From contig OX328124.1 in assembly GCA_946811695.1 (NCBI GenBank), positions 25,787,626 through 25,851,625 on the forward strand: a stretch of DNA of 64,000 bases, read 5' to 3'. Each line of letters opens with the position of its first letter. Within the stretch, counting starts at the first letter, position 1. Under the pieces are notes generated by a model. It was not told the DNA's origin. It did no database searches and worked only from the letters and a program-made list of their open reading frames with translations. The DNA comes from Gonocerus acuteangulatus. Its lineage: Eukaryota; Arthropoda; Insecta; Hemiptera; Coreidae. Positions 47,131 to 56,918 of the stretch are shown here, one piece after another. Made by a program: the position numbers and the translations under genes.

Positions 47131-47594
47131 CAGAGGGTGAAACAAAATTCAGTCTTCCCACAAATTTTCTTTATTTTGCACTAGGCCTTTCAACACAAAT
47201 GTGCCATCATCAGGTGCTAAGAACAAATAAAAGCATGCATTTATATTGTTTGAATCCTTAATAACAATTAATATTGTTTGACTGTTGTTGGACAGTAATT
47301 AGTCTAATTATTCTATTAATTATAACATTATGATAATTATTCTATTAATTATAACATTATGTTCTAATCTATACTTTCACCGTTTGCTTTATAAATTCTA
47401 ACTATTAATTAGAATAATTAGACTAATTACTGTCCAACAACAGTCAAACAATATTAATTGTTATTAAGGAGTCAAACAATATTAATGCATGCTTTTATTT
47501 GTTCTTAGCACCTGATGATGGCACATTTGTGTTGAAAGGCCTAGTGCAAAATAAAGAAAATTTGTGGGAAGACTGAATTTTGTTTCACCCTCTG
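47131..47594. mobile_element. Inverted Penelope-like unit with hammerhead-like cores
   Basis: The left arm (CCAGAGGGTGAAACAAAATT...) is the inverse of the right arm, and both carry CTGATGATGGC...TGTTGAAAGGCC (plus strand 47512-47541, minus strand about 47190-47220). CTGATGA and GAAA are the invariant hammerhead blocks, with a short CACA/TGTG stem II between them. Such motifs characterise Penelope-like element termini. No RT is present. Confidence 0.55.
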
Positions 47595-47595
47595 G

Positions 47596-47597
<2 letters not shown>

Positions 47598-47666
<69 letters not shown>
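47598..47666. repeat. (TA)n microsatellite
   Basis: Pure TA run; it is also the 3' tail side of the adjoining minus-strand S2 SINE. Confidence 0.95.
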
Positions 47667-47668
<2 letters not shown>

Positions 47669-47674
<6 letters not shown>

Positions 47675-48019
47675 TAAAATCAGCCCCGTAACAGGCCACG
47701 AGGGCCCTGAGGGGCAGATACTATAGAGGTATCTGATTCATGACCATACGGCATACTAGGGAGATAGTGTGGTTAGTACTATGCTCCGGCTACCTGATTT
47801 TCTTCTTAGCTGCTTCGACTGCTAGAGTCATTAGCACCAACCAAGGTACCCATTTTTAAATTTGATTAAATGCTGGGTTGGACTAGGGACGGTCAGGGAG
47901 GCCGAATTCAACCCATGAACGAACACATTAGAAGAAAAAATCTTTAGTGCTTGCTCGAGATTTGAACTCAGGCCTCCAGCTTATTAGTCCAGTACTCTAC
48001 CACTGAGCTAACCTCGCCC
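47669..48019 (-). mobile_element. tRNA-derived SINE, S2 family (fullest copy)
   Basis: On the minus strand the head GAGGTTAGCTCAGTGGTAGA and B box GAGTTCAAATC are at 47955-48018. A ~280-bp body ends GTGGCCTGTTACGGGGCTG and then (AT)n. Body and end recur at 60337-60592. Confidence 0.75.
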
Positions 48020-48020
48020 C

Positions 48021-48428
48021 CATATATCTCTGTCTGTCTGTCATTTTGTTTGTTTGTTTGTTACTTATACAAATCCACACCGTTTGACCGATTTTGATCA
48101 AACTTAGAATAATGATAGGTCTTGATTCGAGAAATCTCCTAGACTAGGTCAAAAAAAGTTCCAGTTGTCTTTCTGTACGTTTGTGCCTTTTACAAATCCA
48201 CACCGTTAGATCGATTTTTACCAAACTTGGCATACATGTATGTCTTGATACGTGGGTGTGATAGGGTAGGTCAAAGTCGTCTAGGAATCACAGTTGAGAG
48301 GTCACGGGCTCAAAACAGTTACAGATCCGTGTTATTATATTTTAATAATACTTATTTTGTTCCTAATTTATTTAGGCTGTTCTATATAAAGAAAGTAGGT
48401 GTAGCATGGCACGCCGGGTAACAGCTAG

Positions 48429-48430
<2 letters not shown>
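48021..48430 (-). mobile_element. Dispersed repeat E (second copy)
   Basis: The minus strand begins CTAGCTGTTACCCGGCGTGC at 48430 and ends in AACAAACAAACAAAATGACAG. It has two internal units instead of four. Confidence 0.75.

Positions 48431-48431
<1 letters not shown>

Positions 48432-48493
<62 letters not shown>
48432..48493. repeat. (TA)n microsatellite
   Basis: TA run between element E and the DNA-transposon remnant. Confidence 0.95.
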
Positions 48494-48497
<4 letters not shown>

Positions 48498-48499
<2 letters not shown>

Positions 48500-49400
48500 G
48501 GGAAGGTGTTGTACCTCTGACCGTCTTGTACTTTTGACCACCGGGGCTGTCGCGGCACGTAGCAACATTTTATAAATTTTGGTGTGATTAGTGTTTAGCT
48601 CCTTCACTGAAGGGCTTGTGTAACCTACTTTGGATAGTTCAAGTCAAAGAATATTCTTGCAAAAAATACTTATCCATTTTTATTATAAAAATGTAAATTA
48701 TTTATTGATAACGGTTTGCCTAATAATTTTTTTTGTATTACGTCTTTTTAGATGGAAATCATTTGACAAAGGAGCTATTACAATACGAAACATGGTGTAG
48801 CTTCTGAAATTGATTTTTCTTAACACTAACATTTTTAGCATGCTTTATAATTTGCGCTACCAGTGTGTTGTACCTCTGACCACGACTAGGTGTTGTATCT
48901 TTGACCAGGTCAAAGGTACAACATACCTGAGTGATTTTTACATAATTCATTTTTTTTGTTCTTCTGCTACAATATCTTTTAAATTAATATTGGTTGCTTC
49001 AATTTTTCAAAGAACATAATAAATAAGTTCAAGCTGGCTTTATTAATCCTCAGTGTAGCAGTTCAATCCTATCGCCCCTTATCGTTCCACTTGAAGTTGT
49101 AAGACGTCATCGAAAAGTGCAGACTAGGAAAATGTCAAATAGGGGCCGGCCTAAAGGGAAAACTCGTATTCCGATAGATATTACTGTAAAGGTAACTATT
49201 GAAAGTGAAAAAAACAAAACAAAAGCCACACTCTAAATGTAAGAAACCATACACAAATGAACCCCTTCCTTAAAAAGTGGTGAATAAAAAGAACATTATT
49301 CTAATAACAATTCAGATTTTAATACTGACACCGAAATTTCTTCAGGAGAAAGTGACGTTTATCTGTCTAATGAATGTCCTGAATTAAGTCAATGAACCAG
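48498..49400. mobile_element. Possible DNA transposon remnant
   Basis: GTGTTGTACCTCTGACC near 48507 and 48865 and its inverse GGTCAAAGGTACAACA at 48908 suggest terminal repeats. At 49131-49235 a short plus-strand frame, MSNRGRPKGKTRIPIDITVK, ends in TAA and has an AT-hook-like RGRPK. The layout recalls pogo-type elements but no catalytic domain is seen. Confidence 0.3.
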
Positions 49401-49416
49401 CAACAATTTGAAAAAA

Positions 49417-51612
49417 GCCCGACTCGCAGGAACTGCGTCATCTTAGCGCGGTTCCATTCATATCCCTAGTGTTATTTTGTAGACTTAGAATAGAAACAGT
49501 TATTACTTTGTTTGGATCATTCCTAATGTAAACAAATATGAAAAAAAAACAAGATTTTCGGCTAGGGATGAAACTATCCTAAGCAGAAATTACTCTTTCT
49601 GCCGTCCCAAGTTTCGGTCTACGAAGACTCTTCTACGAATATATTTCTAATTTACTTAACTTGCAGTGCTAACATATCCATTTTACTTTTAAATGCAATT
49701 AAACAAAATAAAATTGTACATGAAAATGAGAAAGTAGTGTTATTTTTTATTGAACTACGGCCACATTCAACCACAAAATATAAATATATTTCTAGTATAG
49801 CATTTGGCTGCATGACTTCCTACAGGTAAAGGTAACTGTCAGCTGTCCTAGAATGCTTGATGAGAACAATGAATCTTGATTTATGAAGTGCAATAAAAGC
49901 TTACCTGAACCGGCCTACTATCTCGACCCGGACTGACCCTACACGGAGAATATTTACGTTTTCAGTTCTGTTACAGGTTCAAAGAATTTGTATTTATTCC
50001 CCTGTTTTATTGAGAAATACATCCTCCTCCTAGAAGCAATAACAAAATAACAAGAAATAAAAACAGACAAAAAGAACCGTATAAATAAACGAAATCAATT
50101 ATCGTTTATCAAACTTCTAAGTTATATGTACTTATTTCTCCGTTTGACATCACCTAATCAAAACTTTCTTCGGAACCTGTTTTCTAGAGCATTTAGTAAG
50201 CTTTCGAATGGTAACCTTTCGCTTCCCAAGATTGTCAACGGTTTTCGAGATACTAACGAAAGTATAAAAGGTTACCAAAACTTTTCTTGTCTGTTAATAA
50301 AATATTTTATTCTAACCCTTCCTTTACTCCAAACGTAACCAAAATTTCAACATATTAGTGTTGATAAAATTCGAACTTGCAGAAAATGTTTCAACTGAAT
50401 CCCATAATTCTAAGTACCAAAATCAAAGACAAAAAGAACAGTTCGAATAAGCGAAATCAATTACTTAAAAGTTTTAAGCACTTATTTCTCCGATTGACAT
50501 CCCTTATTCAAAACTTTCTTTAGAACCTTTCTTGTAGACCATTTAGTAAGCTTTCGAATGGTAACCTTTCGCTTCGCAAGATTTTCAACCGTTTTCGAGA
50601 TATTAAGAAATTATACGAAGTTCCCAAAACTTTTTATTATTTCTGACAACAGAAAATTGGTCTCATTTTACCTATCCTGTTTTACACACACATACATTTT
50701 CCTTACAAATACAACATAAGAAATTACAAAAATAAAAAGCAATAAAAAACCAAGGGAAAGAGACAGAAATTACAAAAAGAACGACAAAAACCCGTTCATA
50801 AGAACAAAACAGACGTATTTGAAGTTTTAAGCACTTATTTCTCCGATTGACATAACCTAATCAAAAATAGTTTTAGAATCATTTTTGTAGAGAATTTAGT
50901 AAGCTTTCAAATAGTTTCAATCCACTTACCACGATTTCCCAACCGTGTTCGAGATATTAATGAAAGTATACGAAGTTTCCAAAACTTTTCATGTCTGTTC
51001 ATAAAATATTTTATTCTAACCCTTCCTTAACTCCAAACGTAACATAACTATCAACATATTAGTTTTAATGAAAGTAGAACATGCAGATAATGTTGCAACT
51101 GAATCCCGTTATTCTAAGTACCCAAACCAAAAACGGTATTCAAAAACTATTTTTCCAATTTTCTCGACAACGGTTAAAGCTATCGCCTTGAAAATGGTTT
51201 CATTCGTTTTCCTAGCCCAAGAAGCCTATAAAACGAGTACTTACAAGCTTATGAACTAAAAAACGTAAGCGTTACGATTTTTTATGCGCGAATTTCGCCC
51301 CAAACGCCATCTTCCAGTGGGCGGATTTTGCTGGTTAACGAACTTGACCTTTCAAAGTGGACGACAGATTTTTGTACCAAATTACATCAAAATCGGACCA
51401 TTCGTCTTCTACCTAGAGAGCGAACAGACAAATATATATATATATATAAATATATACATATATATATATATATACAAATTTGAACCACCGTTATTTTCGG
51501 TTTCTAGGGGTTCTGAAACGCGAAATTTTCTAGTCGGCACTTCCGGATTGTTTCATTGTATCAACCTTATAAGCGGGGTTCCTCCCTATGGGGGAGGGAG
51601 GAACCGCGCTAA
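49417..51612 (+). mobile_element. H1 family Helentron-like element
   Basis: It begins GCCCGACTCGCAGGAACTGC and ends in the GGTTCCTCCC hairpin and GCGCTAA (51609-51612). It is nearly identical to 31016-32874, except for one additional ~340-bp internal repeat unit (around 50120-50480). Unlike that copy, it is followed directly by partial tandem units. Confidence 0.75.
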
Positions 51613-52818
51613 AAGAACAGTTCGAATAAGCGAAATCAATTACTTTAATGTTTTAAGCACTTATTTCTCCAATTGACATCGCCTAATCAAAACTTTCATT
51701 AGAACCTTTTTTGTAGAGCATTTAGTAAGCATTCTAATGGTAATCTTTTGTTTACCAAGATTCTCAACCTTTTTCGAGATATTCAGGAAAGAATACAAAG
51801 TTACCAAAACTTTTCATGTCTGTTCATAAAATATTTTATTCTAACCCTTCCTTAACTCCAAACGTAACATAACTTTCAACATATTAGTTTTAATGAAAGT
51901 AGAACATGCAGATAATGTCGCAACTGAATCCCGTTATTCTAAGTACCCAAACCAAAAACGGTATTCAAAAACTATTTTTCCAATTTTCTCGACAACGGTT
52001 AAAGCTATCGCCTTGAAAATGGTTTCATTCGTTTTCCTAGCCCAAGAAGCCTATAAAACGAGTACTTACAAGCTTATGAACTAAAAAACGTAAGCGTTAC
52101 GATTTTTTATGCGCGAATTTCGCCCCAAACGCCATCTTCCAGTGGGCGGATTTTGCTGGTTAACGAACTTGACCTTTCAAATTGGACGACAGATTTTTAT
52201 ACCAAATTTCATCAAAATCGGACCATTCGTCTTCTACCTAGAGAGCGAACAGACAAATATATATATAAATATATACATATATATATATATACAAATTTGA
52301 ACCACCGTTATTTTCGGTTTCTAGGGGTTCTGAAACGCGAAATTTTCTAGTCGGCACTTCCGGATTGTTTCATTGTATCAACCTTATAAGCGGGGTTCCT
52401 CCCTATGGGGGAGGGAGGAACCGCGCTAAAAGAACAGTTCGAATAAGCGAAATCAATTACTTTAATGTTTTAAGCACTTATTTCTCCGATTGACATCGCC
52501 TAATCAAAACTTTCATTAGAACCTTTTTTGTAGAGCATTTAGTAAGCATTCTAATGGTAATCTTTTGTTTACCAAGATTCTCAACCTTTTTCGAGATATT
52601 AAGGAAAGAATACAAAGTTACCAAAACTTTTCATGTCTGTTCATAAAATATTTTATTCTAACCCTTCCTTAACTCCAAACGTAACATAATTTTCAACATA
52701 TTAGTTTTAATGAAAGTAGAACATGCAGAAAATGTTTCAACTGAATCCCATGATTCTAAGTACCCAAACCAAAAACGGTATTCAAAAACTATTTTTCCAA
52801 TTTTCTCGAAAACGGTTA
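51613..52818 (+). repeat. Tandem partial H1 units
   Basis: After the terminal CTAA, the sequence restarts at an internal H1 point (AAAGAACAGTTCGAATAAGC). It runs 817 bp to another terminal hairpin and CTAA (52426-52429), restarts again and is cut at about 52818 by gypsy sequence. Confidence 0.85.
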
Positions 52819-53385
52819 ATAAAATTGGAAAAGTGTATTTTTGCTGCTCGATCAGTGAAATATCTTGGCCATTTAATTCAAGAGAATAAAGTGTCTCCTG
52901 CTCAAGAAAATTTGATTGCAATTAAGAACCTGAAAAGACCATCTGATAAATCTGGCGTTCGAAGCATTTTAGGTTCTATAAATTTTTACTTAAAATACAT
53001 TGAGAAGAGTGCTGAGAAATTCGAGCCACTCCATAGATTATTAAGGAAGAATGTAGAATTTAAATGGACCGAGGAATGTGAAAAGTGTTTTAATTTAATT
53101 AAACAGTGCTTATGTTCTTCTCCAATTCTAGCTATCTACGATGTAGAGAAAGATGTAGTTATTGAAACAGACGCTAGTTTAAAGGGTATGGGAGCAACGC
53201 TGAAACAACCACAGAATGATGGAATTCTGCATCCAGTTGCATACTTCTCAAGACAATTGTCGCCAACAGAGAAAAAGATGGACATCATACATTTGGAATG
53301 CAAAGCTATTAAAGAAGCAATAAAATATTGGCAATATTATTTAATAGGGCGGGAATTCACTGTTTGTACTGATCACAAACCATAA
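52819..53385 (+). pseudogene. Gypsy-type pol fragment: end of RT and start of RNase H
   Basis: Motifs in order: KLEKCIFAARSVKYLGHLIQ (end of RT palm), RSILGSINFYLKYIEKSAE (connection), CSSPILAIYD, VIETDASLKGMGATL (RNase H first Asp), AYFSRQLSPTEKK and FTVCTDHKP. It begins mid-RT without the catalytic YxDD and stops where the LOA element begins. No 5' LTR. Confidence 0.88.
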
Positions 53386-54212
53386 GAAAATCTCATAAGA
53401 AAGATTTCAGCCGACCTCCTGATCTCATCCTCTCCAAGGCTGCCAAAATGCATTAACCGCCTCCTTCCTAATGTAACACATTCAAATATGACGTGCTTAG
53501 GTGTCTCCTCCTTGTCCTTGCACCACCTACATACCGGAGAGGACTTCATTTTCATAACATACATATGTTTGTTTATCGTACCATGGCCTGAGATCGTTGC
53601 GACCGTCTCCCTCAGGTCTCTTCTGGACATATCCAGAAAGATGTCCTTTTTACTGAGTTTCTTAAAATCTATAAAGGACTTTGTATGGGCTATTTTCTGT
53701 CCCTCCCATAATTTTCCAAAGTCCCTTTTGGCTTTTGCCGCTATTGCTTCCTTGGCACACGCCATTGATAATCCCACAAAGGGCACTGGACCCACCGGTA
53801 TCACTACCGCTCCTGCCCCTGCCAGCTTGTCCGCCCTCTCATTACCCGGAATGCCTCTATGTCCCGGCACCCAGTAAATGACAACCTTATTGTCTGTTGC
53901 TAGTCGGTTGAGCCTTGACTGGCACTCGTCCACCACTCTTGAGGTAGTCTCCTGGCTCCTTATGGCTTTGCATGCAGCCTGACTGTCCGTAAGGATATTA
54001 ATCTTCCTCCTACGGACCCCCCTCTCGCTCATGCTGTAAGGCGGCGCTAAAATGGCGTATATCTCCGCCTGGAACACAGTTGGGGTCTTTCCAAGTGAGA
54101 TTTGTAGCCTTAAGCCACCCTCACCCCCACTCCAGACCCCTGCTCCATGTATCGTCTTGGAGCCGTCCGTGTAAATATTGGTGCCATTGGGAGGCTTAAA
54201 GTTATCCTCTTT
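53373..54212 (-). pseudogene. LOA-type ORF2, RNase H and C-terminal finger
   Basis: In phase with the upstream 901-codon part, beyond the TGA. RNase H residues are in YTDGSKTIHGAGVW, VFQAEIYAI, LTDSQAACKAI and WVPGHRGIPGNERADKLAG. The C-terminal finger is CRWCKDKEETPKHVIFEC. The first internal ATG is at 54077. The reading frame terminates in a TGA that appears to lie in the flanking gypsy sequence. Confidence 0.85.
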
Positions 54213-56918
54213 TCAGGTACAGATGCCATGTATTTCTACTCCGTACCACCTTGCAGTCCCTGACCTGCTCCTCATCATGTCTGACGGCATGCTTAATTCG
54301 GGGATCATCCCTATCTTTGAGAAAATCTGGGAGTGTCCAATTTCCTGTTTAGGATAACCTATGACCTCCTGTTTCATCATTCTGTATGCCGATTTCATTG
54401 CCTCCGCTTCAATGAATATATCAATTGGCAGCAAGTTAAGAATAGCCTCCATTGCTATCACAGGTGTTGACCTCATCGCTCCCGTGACCAATAAGCACCC
54501 CAATCTTTGTACCTTCCTCAATTTGGCGCTTAAGGACTTGGTGGCCATTTTATGCCACCATACCACGCACCCATACGTCATCACCGGTCTTATCATTGCT
54601 GTATAGATCCAGTGCGTTATACGAGGGCTGATGCCCCAGTTCTTTCCACACAGGTTCCTGCATACCCACAACAACCTTATGGCTCTATTTGTAACTAGAG
54701 TGATGTGTTCCTTCCAGTTTAGTCGCCGGTCTAGAACCACTCCCAAGTATTTTACCTTATCACTGTAGGGTACCACCTCTCCTCTGAAGCTCGGATTTCT
54801 CAGCCCATCCAGCTTCCTTTTATTAGTGAATGGGACCAGTACCGTCTTCATAGGGTTGATACTCAGTCCCTTCTCATTGCACCAGTCTGATGTAATCTTT
54901 AGTGCGCTCTCCATTAAGTCTGCCATTACCGACTGCACCTTGCCTTTGATGATAATAGCTATGTCATCTGCGTACCCAATTGCCTTAAATCCCGCATCAT
55001 TGAGTTTCGCCAATAGTGAGTCCACCACCATACTCCATATCAGTGGTGATAGCACTCCCCCTTGCGGGCACCCTGTGGTCGCCTTGACCTTGATGCTTCC
55101 GCTCCCTTTGGTAGCATGAATTATCCTGTTACTCAGCATGCCCTTAACCCATTCGGTGATACAACTTTCTGTCCCAAAGACCTCAAGAGCGCTAGAAATC
55201 ACGTCAACCGATGTGTTATCAAACGCCCCCTCAATATCTAGAAATGCTCCTAGGGCTATTTCCTTGGCCTGTAGGGATCCCTCAATCTCGCTTACTACCG
55301 TGTGTAACGCTGATTCGCATGATCTACCCTTCTGGTAGGCATGTTGATGTTTCAGGTTACCAACCCGAGGATTGTTCATCCCCAGACGCCTGTTTATGAC
55401 CTTCTCCATTGTCTTCAACAGGAAGGAGGACAGGCATATTGGTCTGAAGGCTTTTGCCTCCTCATACGTAGGCTTCCCTGGTTTTGGTATAAACACCACC
55501 CTTACCTCGTTCCATCTGTCTGGGATATATCCCCAGGCTAAACTACTCCTGAATAGCCTGATCAATGGGCTGATCAGAAGTTCCATCCCTTTCTGCAACA
55601 AGGCCGGGTATATCCTATCACATCCAGGTGACTTGAAAGGATTAAAAGATCTAATAGCCCATCTTACCGCCTGAGGAGTTATTATCCTGTGGGCCTGCTT
55701 CCAATCGGGTTGTTTCCTTATCCCGCCAACCCTATTAGCCTGATCTTCATATCTGACACCCCCCTCGAGTGTTTGCTGAGTACTACAAGTATTCCCATCG
55801 GGCCCTTTCAAGGACCCTAATTCGCAATCCGTGCCACTCTTAGCCAGGGCCTTATGGACCCTCGCCCCCGTACTGACTTCTTCAATCCGTTCACAGAAGT
55901 CTCTCCATGATTGTCTTTTAGACTGTCTTATGAGCATATTGTACTCCGTTAAGGCTTTCCAATATTCCTGCCAGCCACCATTCCTTTTCGCTTTGTTGAA
56001 GAGCCTCCTAGTCCTTTTCCTCGCCTCTTCCAGATTCTTGTTCCACCAAGGGACCTTTCTGAAATTCCTTTTCTCCGTAATGTTGCAGTTCTCCTCAAAG
56101 GACCGCACGATAACCTCGGTGACCCTATCATTCATAAGATCAATCTCGAGTGGATTGGCTGCCGATGTAGGACAGCTCTTCAGCCCCTGCTCTAGGTTCT
56201 GTAGATACCCTCCCCAGTTGGTATTTCTTGGGTTTCTATATGTTAGGCTCTCCGTTAGCCTACCCTCAATGTCAAACCTAATGTACTTATGGTCTGACCC
56301 TGAAAATTCCCCTGAAACATGCCAATTTCGTAGGCTGAAGCTTGCAGAGCCCCCTAATGCTAAAGTCAAATCGAGAACCTCTCTTCTATTCCTTGTCTCG
56401 AACGTCGTACTATTCCCCACATTCTGGACATTTATGTTATTAATAACTAAAAATTCAAACAGAGACTCACCTCTATCATTGGTATCCCTGCTACCCCATA
56501 TCTGATGGTGGGCGTTGGCGTCAGTTCCAATCACCGTCGCCTTCCTCTCCATCCTCGCATACTCCACCAGCTTCTCCAGACTCGTGGTTGGGATTTCCTG
56601 ATCCCCAGGTAAATAGGTGGATGCCAACACCAGCTTCCGCCTGTTGGCTTCTACCTCCACTGCAATAGAATCTCTAGAAAATAGGAACCTCAGTGGAAAA
56701 CATGTTATATCAGACCTAACCAAAATGCATGCTCTGGGATTATTACATTCAAGCTTATAGATCTTAAACCCCTTGAATCCAAGACCCATAATTCTATTGT
56801 TATTAACCCACGGTTCTTGAATTAAAACAATATCAATATACTGACTTACCACGTACTGCTGCAGAGCTCCTGTGGCAGCCTTGCAGTGGTGAAGGTTCAC
56901 CTGCAGCAGACGCACCAT
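54213..56918 (-). CDS. LOA-type ORF2, endonuclease and reverse transcriptase part
   Basis: 901 codons. APE endonuclease: LLQVNLHHCKAA, DIVLIQEPWVNN, ASTYLPGD, GTDANAHHQIWG, SDHKYIRFD. Reverse transcriptase: YEEAKAFRPICLSSFLLKTM, LDIEGAFDNTS, TGCPQGGVLSPLIWSMVVD, GYADDIAI (codons ~648-653) and KVKYLGVVLDRRLNWKEH, then YGCVVWWHK and LVTGAMRSTP. Nick-and-prime enzymes for target-primed reverse transcription. It ends at TGA 54213-54215; the same frame continues into RNase H, so the stop is probably a point mutation. Start ATG at 56918 overlaps ORF1. Confidence 0.9.
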   Translation of the reverse strand: MVRLLQVNLHHCKAATGALQQYVVSQYIDIVLIQEPWVNNNRIMGLGFKGFKIYKLECNNPRACILVRSDITCFPLRFLFSRDSIAVEVEANRRKLVLASTYLPGDQEIPTTSLEKLVEYARMERKATVIGTDANAHHQIWGSRDTNDRGESLFEFLVINNINVQNVGNSTTFETRNRREVLDLTLALGGSASFSLRNWHVSGEFSGSDHKYIRFDIEGRLTESLTYRNPRNTNWGGYLQNLEQGLKSCPTSAANPLEIDLMNDRVTEVIVRSFEENCNITEKRNFRKVPWWNKNLEEARKRTRRLFNKAKRNGGWQEYWKALTEYNMLIRQSKRQSWRDFCERIEEVSTGARVHKALAKSGTDCELGSLKGPDGNTCSTQQTLEGGVRYEDQANRVGGIRKQPDWKQAHRIITPQAVRWAIRSFNPFKSPGCDRIYPALLQKGMELLISPLIRLFRSSLAWGYIPDRWNEVRVVFIPKPGKPTYEEAKAFRPICLSSFLLKTMEKVINRRLGMNNPRVGNLKHQHAYQKGRSCESALHTVVSEIEGSLQAKEIALGAFLDIEGAFDNTSVDVISSALEVFGTESCITEWVKGMLSNRIIHATKGSGSIKVKATTGCPQGGVLSPLIWSMVVDSLLAKLNDAGFKAIGYADDIAIIIKGKVQSVMADLMESALKITSDWCNEKGLSINPMKTVLVPFTNKRKLDGLRNPSFRGEVVPYSDKVKYLGVVLDRRLNWKEHITLVTNRAIRLLWVCRNLCGKNWGISPRITHWIYTAMIRPVMTYGCVVWWHKMATKSLSAKLRKVQRLGCLLVTGAMRSTPVIAMEAILNLLPIDIFIEAEAMKSAYRMMKQEVIGYPKQEIGHSQIFSKIGMIPELSMPSDMMRSRSGTARWYGVEIHGICT

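Noticed and set aside
30996..51615. Segmental duplication joining the 31-32.9 kb and 49.4-51.6 kb blocks
   Set aside because: Identity stops at the H1 termini and the flanks are unrelated, so independent insertion is simpler.
52723..52818. N-terminal extension of the gypsy frame (from 52723)
   Set aside because: This part is H1 tandem-unit sequence fused by chance in frame; gypsy similarity starts at about 52824.
55831..56505. 224-codon plus-strand ORF
   Set aside because: It is an antisense shadow of the LOA ORF2 endonuclease region.
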